Of a stretch of DNA of 10,783 nt, positions 8,609 to 10,783 are shown piece after piece. Position 1 is the first letter of the stretch; each line of letters starts with the position of its first letter. Location: assembly GCA_002314525.1 (NCBI GenBank), contig DCGE01000116.1, positions 1-10,783 on the forward strand. Reading direction: 5' to 3'. The translations under genes and the position numbers were made by a program. Source of the DNA: Prevotellaceae bacterium UBA1786. Its GTDB lineage: Bacteria; Bacteroidota; Bacteroidia; Bacteroidales; Bacteroidaceae. The notes beneath the pieces were generated by a model. It was not told the origin of the DNA. It saw nothing but the letters and a program-made list of their open reading frames with translations, and searched no databases.

Positions 8609-9241
8609 ATGAAGCGGCTCTTTACTCTTTCATTTTTCATTCTTCACCTCTCACTCACCACTCTACTGGCTCAGCCCTACGAATGGCGGGGGATGATGAT
8701 TGATGTCAGCCGGCATTTCATGCCTATCGAATATCTGTATAAAGAGATCGATGCCATGCAGATGGTCGGGTTGAACCGTCTTCATCTCCACCTAACTGAT
8801 GCGGCTGGTTGGAGGATGGAGATAAAGTCACGTCCGCGACTTACTGATATCGGTGCGTGGCGTACAGCTGCCAACTGGCAGGAATGGTGGGATGGCGACC
8901 GCAAGTATTCGGATTCCGCTCATGGCTTCGGAGGATATTACACACAGAAGGAGCTACGCAGATTGGTTAAATATGCAAAGAAAAAAGGCATAATCATAGT
9001 TCCAGAGATTGAGTTTCCTGCTCATTCCGAGGAAGCTGTCGCTGCTTATCCCGAGATTGGTTTCAACCATGCCGAGATGGATATGAAGAAGGAAGAGGCC
9101 TATCGTTTCATGGAGGATGTGCTCCGTGAGGTGGCAGATGTATTTCCATCAGAGTATCTTCATATAGGTGGCGATGAAGCATCAACTCAGCAAGATATCC
9201 AGCCTGAAGGAATGCGTCGGGTACGCGATATAGTCCGTTAA
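8609..9241 (+). CDS. GH20 beta-N-acetylhexosaminidase, N-terminal part ending at premature TAA
   Basis: 210 residues. Residues 1-21 are a signal peptide (MKRLFTLSF...LLAQ) whose hydrophobic core is built from degenerate 7-base repeats. From residue 24 the GH20 barrel begins directly (EWRGMMIDVSRHF, LNRLHLHLTDAAGWR, VPEIEFPAHSEEA), with no N-terminal GH20b domain. The catalytic Asp189-Glu190 pair lies in HIGGDEAS; in the family the Asp orients the substrate 2-acetamido group for substrate-assisted catalysis and the Glu is the acid/base. The frame stops at TAA 9239-9241, mid-barrel, and the same frame continues immediately with LGRKMIVWDEAL, the expected next GH20 strand. Alone, this product lacks the later barrel strands and substrate-binding residues and should be inactive. 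It starts 2 bases after the peptidase stop, so translation is probably coupled. Confidence 0.85.
   Translation: MKRLFTLSFFILHLSLTTLLAQPYEWRGMMIDVSRHFMPIEYLYKEIDAMQMVGLNRLHLHLTDAAGWRMEIKSRPRLTDIGAWRTAANWQEWWDGDRKYSDSAHGFGGYYTQKELRRLVKYAKKKGIIIVPEIEFPAHSEEAVAAYPEIGFNHAEMDMKKEEAYRFMEDVLREVADVFPSEYLHIGGDEASTQQDIQPEGMRRVRDIVR
8629..8656 (+). repeat. degenerate heptanucleotide repeat forming the GH20 signal-peptide core
   Basis: Four 7-base units, TTCATTT, TTCATTC, TTCACCT and CTCACTC, possibly with a fifth weaker one (ACCACTC, to 8663). They encode the SFFILHLSLT core of the signal peptide. The period is visible by eye but copies differ at one to three positions. Confidence 0.6.
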
Positions 9242-9253
9242 CTAGGCCGAAAG

Positions 9254-10210
9254 ATGATTGTATGGGACGAAGCCCTCACCGATGAGCCATCGGATTCCGA
9301 TATGGTCATCATGGTATGGCGCAACATCGAGACGGCCAATAAGGCAATGCAACTCGGTCATAAGGTCATACTTTGTCCGGGCAAATATTGTTATCTCAAC
9401 AAGGCACAGGATGCACCTATGTATGAGCCGAAGGCTGCTGGAGGCTACCTGCCAATTGACAGTGTGTATCTGATGCCTAATCCTATGGCCAATAGCCAAC
9501 AGCCAACAGCCAACAGCCAACTACTCGGAGTTCAAGGCAACATTTGGACAGAATATATCGGCACGCCAGAATATGCCGAATACATGCTCTGGCCTCGTAT
9601 GTATGCCATAGCAGAAATAGGACGTGAAGGACTCACCGACAAACGAGATGTAAATGCCTTTCGTGAACGGGCAAAGAAGATCACCAAGCAACTACGAGAC
9701 AAACTGCATATCAATACCTTTGACCTTTCAAAGGAACGGGGAGAACGTTCTGTCAGCCCAAGACCGGATGCCCTACCCTTCAATGTCACATACATCACGA
9801 AAGTCAATCCTTACTATCCAGGAAGTGGCGAACGTACCCTCTGTGATCATCGGTTCGGAGGTTGGAACAACACCGACGGACGTTGGCAGGGATTCATAGG
9901 CAGAAACGGCATGACACTCGTTCTCGATCTCGGTAAGCAGACTACAACACATGGGCTCTCTGCCGATTTTATGCAATGCACTGGCCCTGACATCTTCTTC
10001 CCATACACTCTGACCATTGAAACCAGCGATGACGGCAACAACTTCACCCAAATATTTACAAAAACATACGAAGACATATACGCCATCAGTCCCGAAGATT
10101 ACCGTCAGTTCATTTGGTCAGATTCCACCACAACACGATTTATCAGACTTCAGGCCCTTCCCGGACCACGTCAAGGATGGATTTTCTGTTCTGAAATAGA
10201 GATTTATTAA
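9254..10210 (+). CDS. GH20 beta-N-acetylhexosaminidase, C-terminal part with discoidin domain
   Basis: 318 residues from the first ATG after the premature stop, in the same frame as the N-terminal part; homology really begins at 9242 (LGRK). It carries the second half of the GH20 barrel: MIVWDEAL, KYCYLNKAQDAPMYEP (substrate-pocket Tyr region), and LLGVQGNIWTEYI...EYMLWPRMYAIAE, the Trp-Glu motif that contacts the N-acetylhexosamine. The loop just before LLGVQGN is made of AGCCAAC heptamers (MANSQQPTANSQ). Residues about 180-318 form an F5/8 type C-like carbohydrate-binding domain (RFGGWNNTDGRWQGF ... TRFIRLQALPG...FCSEIEIY). The ATG is 12 bases past the stop, so reinitiation is conceivable, but this product would have no signal peptide and no catalytic Asp-Glu pair. 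Confidence 0.82.
   Translation: MIVWDEALTDEPSDSDMVIMVWRNIETANKAMQLGHKVILCPGKYCYLNKAQDAPMYEPKAAGGYLPIDSVYLMPNPMANSQQPTANSQLLGVQGNIWTEYIGTPEYAEYMLWPRMYAIAEIGREGLTDKRDVNAFRERAKKITKQLRDKLHINTFDLSKERGERSVSPRPDALPFNVTYITKVNPYYPGSGERTLCDHRFGGWNNTDGRWQGFIGRNGMTLVLDLGKQTTTHGLSADFMQCTGPDIFFPYTLTIETSDDGNNFTQIFTKTYEDIYAISPEDYRQFIWSDSTTTRFIRLQALPGPRQGWIFCSEIEIY
9494..9521 (+). repeat. heptanucleotide tandem repeat (AGCCAAC)x4 inside the GH20 gene
   Basis: Four exact 7-base copies, AGCCAAC, preceded by a degenerate one (GGCCAAT, 9487-9493). They encode SQQPTANSQ in the loop between YLMPNP and LLGVQGN of the GH20 barrel. With the present copy number the frame runs on correctly into LLGVQGN; loss or gain of one unit would shift it. 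Confidence 0.92.
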
Positions 10211-10219
10211 TATCACAAT

Positions 10220-10699
10220 ATGCAAAACTTCACTTATACAGCATTTGTTCAACTCGGTTCCACATCCGAGATTGACCGAATCACAATTGATGCAACCATC
10301 GAATTACAAGATGACGAAGTCACAAAGCTCAATGCTCTAAAAACCTCATATGAAGGCAAGACAGATCAGATTTCAAAGACTGTCAAGGCACAGTTCGGGA
10401 GCCTCCACCATAAACTCATGAAGGGAGCACACGACGATGTGCTGTATCTTCTGACCCAGAACGCAGTAGATAATCGATACACGGAAGTATATGAAGAGGA
10501 CCTATTTGCCGATGACTGTGATGAAGGCCGTTTTACGCCATCAGACGACGAAGACGACGATACAGCCTTCAGCCGGTGGAAAGAAGCCGAACAGGCGAAA
10601 CTCGAAGCCATGTCACGCGTCGACCGAACCGCCTATATCACCGAACGATACCTCATCGAACTTGACTTCGACGAGAACGACTACGACTACTACTTCTAA
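10220..10699 (+). CDS. hypothetical acidic protein
   Basis: 159 residues, not recognised. There is no signal peptide, lipobox or membrane segment, so it is probably cytoplasmic. The N-terminal half looks like a folded alpha/beta domain (FTYTAFVQLGSTSEIDRITI, then LQDDEVTKLNALKTSYEGKT). The second half is strongly acidic (EEDLFADDCDEGRFTPSDDE, then DDDT) and ends DFDENDYDYYF. It begins 9 bases after the GH20 stop. The eight bases AATATCAC occur just upstream of this start (10209-10216) and also just upstream of the C1 peptidase start (4170-4177), with no Shine-Dalgarno motif at either. Codon use resembles the neighbours. Position suggests co-transcription with the exported enzymes, but no function can be given. 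Confidence 0.7.
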   Translation: MQNFTYTAFVQLGSTSEIDRITIDATIELQDDEVTKLNALKTSYEGKTDQISKTVKAQFGSLHHKLMKGAHDDVLYLLTQNAVDNRYTEVYEEDLFADDCDEGRFTPSDDEDDDTAFSRWKEAEQAKLEAMSRVDRTAYITERYLIELDFDENDYDYYF

Positions 10700-10705
10700 A
10701 AAAAT

Positions 10706-10736
10706 TTTGTCATTTCGCAAAAAAGTCGTAACTTTG
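10706..10736 (+). promoter_or_regulatory. Bacteroidetes-type promoter (-33 TTTG / -7 TAACTTTG)
   Basis: TTTG at 10706-10709 and TAACTTTG at 10729-10736, separated by 19 bases, match the Bacteroidetes sigma-ABfr consensus TTTG-N19..21-TAnnTTTG. Transcription would start around 10742-10745 and run rightward out of the window. The rest (about 10745-10783) is an A/T-rich leader with no start codon opening a usable frame here. No intrinsic terminator hairpin is seen between the acidic-protein stop at 10699 and this promoter. Confidence 0.75.
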
Positions 10737-10783
10737 CATCCGATTTGGCATTAACAGAATAATAACAATTAAAACATATAAGA

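Larger units (their letters stand above)
8609..10210 (+). pseudogene. GH20 beta-N-acetylhexosaminidase gene interrupted by one in-frame stop
   Basis: Read through TAA 9239-9241 as one frame, this is a 532-residue secreted enzyme plus one stop codon: signal peptide (1-21), a full GH20 barrel (about 24-390) and an F5/8 type C-like discoidin domain (about 400-533). Both halves are in the same frame and no bases are missing or added, so the lesion is a single substitution; sense codons one change away include AAA, CAA, GAA, TCA and TAC/TAT. The rest of both halves shows no further stop or frameshift, so the event is recent, is a sequencing or assembly error, or is suppressed/read through. Confidence 0.7.

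Noticed and set aside
8493..9521. CRISPR array or site-specific invertible element
   Set aside because: The repeats are contiguous 7-base units without spacers, and no flanking inverted repeats, recombinase gene or cas gene is present.
10700..10730. Rho-independent terminator after the acidic-protein gene
   Set aside because: There are A- and T-runs but no GC-rich stem; the A/T runs are better explained as part of the downstream promoter.

Overview
The window looks like a chromosomal piece of a gut- or rumen-type Bacteroidales bacterium, most likely Prevotellaceae. The evidence is that every gene lies on the + strand in a tight run with almost no intergenic DNA; starts are not preceded by clear Shine-Dalgarno sequences; the domain mix is typical of the group (GH31 and GH20 with discoidin modules, dockerin/cohesin, C1 peptidase with LamG/PKD, LRR-tailed transglutaminase-like lipoprotein, a C-terminal tail of the YNxxGQxV...KGxxIxNGKK type); and a textbook Bacteroidetes promoter (TTTG-N19-TAnnTTTG) sits at the right edge. 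Genus assignment is inference; no rRNA or other phylogenetic marker is present.

Layout: (1) positions 1-2869, the 3' part of a large GH31 glycosidase whose N-terminus lies outside the window, followed by Fn3, discoidin, dockerin and cohesin-like modules; (2) 2845-4170, a transglutaminase-like lipoprotein overlapping gene 1 by 25 bases; (3) 4179-8606, a 1475-residue secreted papain-family peptidase with Fn3-like, two LamG-like and three PKD-like modules and a secretion-type C-terminal tail; (4) 8609-10210, a secreted GH20 beta-N-acetylhexosaminidase with a C-terminal discoidin domain, broken by a single in-frame TAA at 9239-9241; (5) 10220-10699, a small acidic cytoplasmic-looking protein of unknown function; (6) 10700-10783, a promoter and leader for a gene beyond the window. 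Gaps between genes 2-6 are 2-9 bases, so they look like one operon.

Working model (inference): an exported system for attacking a glycosylated protein substrate such as mucin or another glycoprotein. GH31 would remove alpha-linked sugars, GH20 beta-linked GlcNAc/GalNAc, the C1 peptidase would cut the peptide, and the transglutaminase-fold lipoprotein would act at the cell surface. No SusC/SusD pair or regulator is visible here.

The least expected structure is a set of three different 7-base tandem repeats within about 1 kb (8493-9521), all inside coding sequence: GGAGTTA units just before the sorting tail of the peptidase, TTCATTY-like units building the GH20 signal peptide, and AGCCAAC units in a GH20 loop. 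Since 7 is not a multiple of 3, gain or loss of one unit would frameshift the gene. Together with the nonsense codon in GH20, this makes the 8.5-9.5 kb stretch the part most worth checking.
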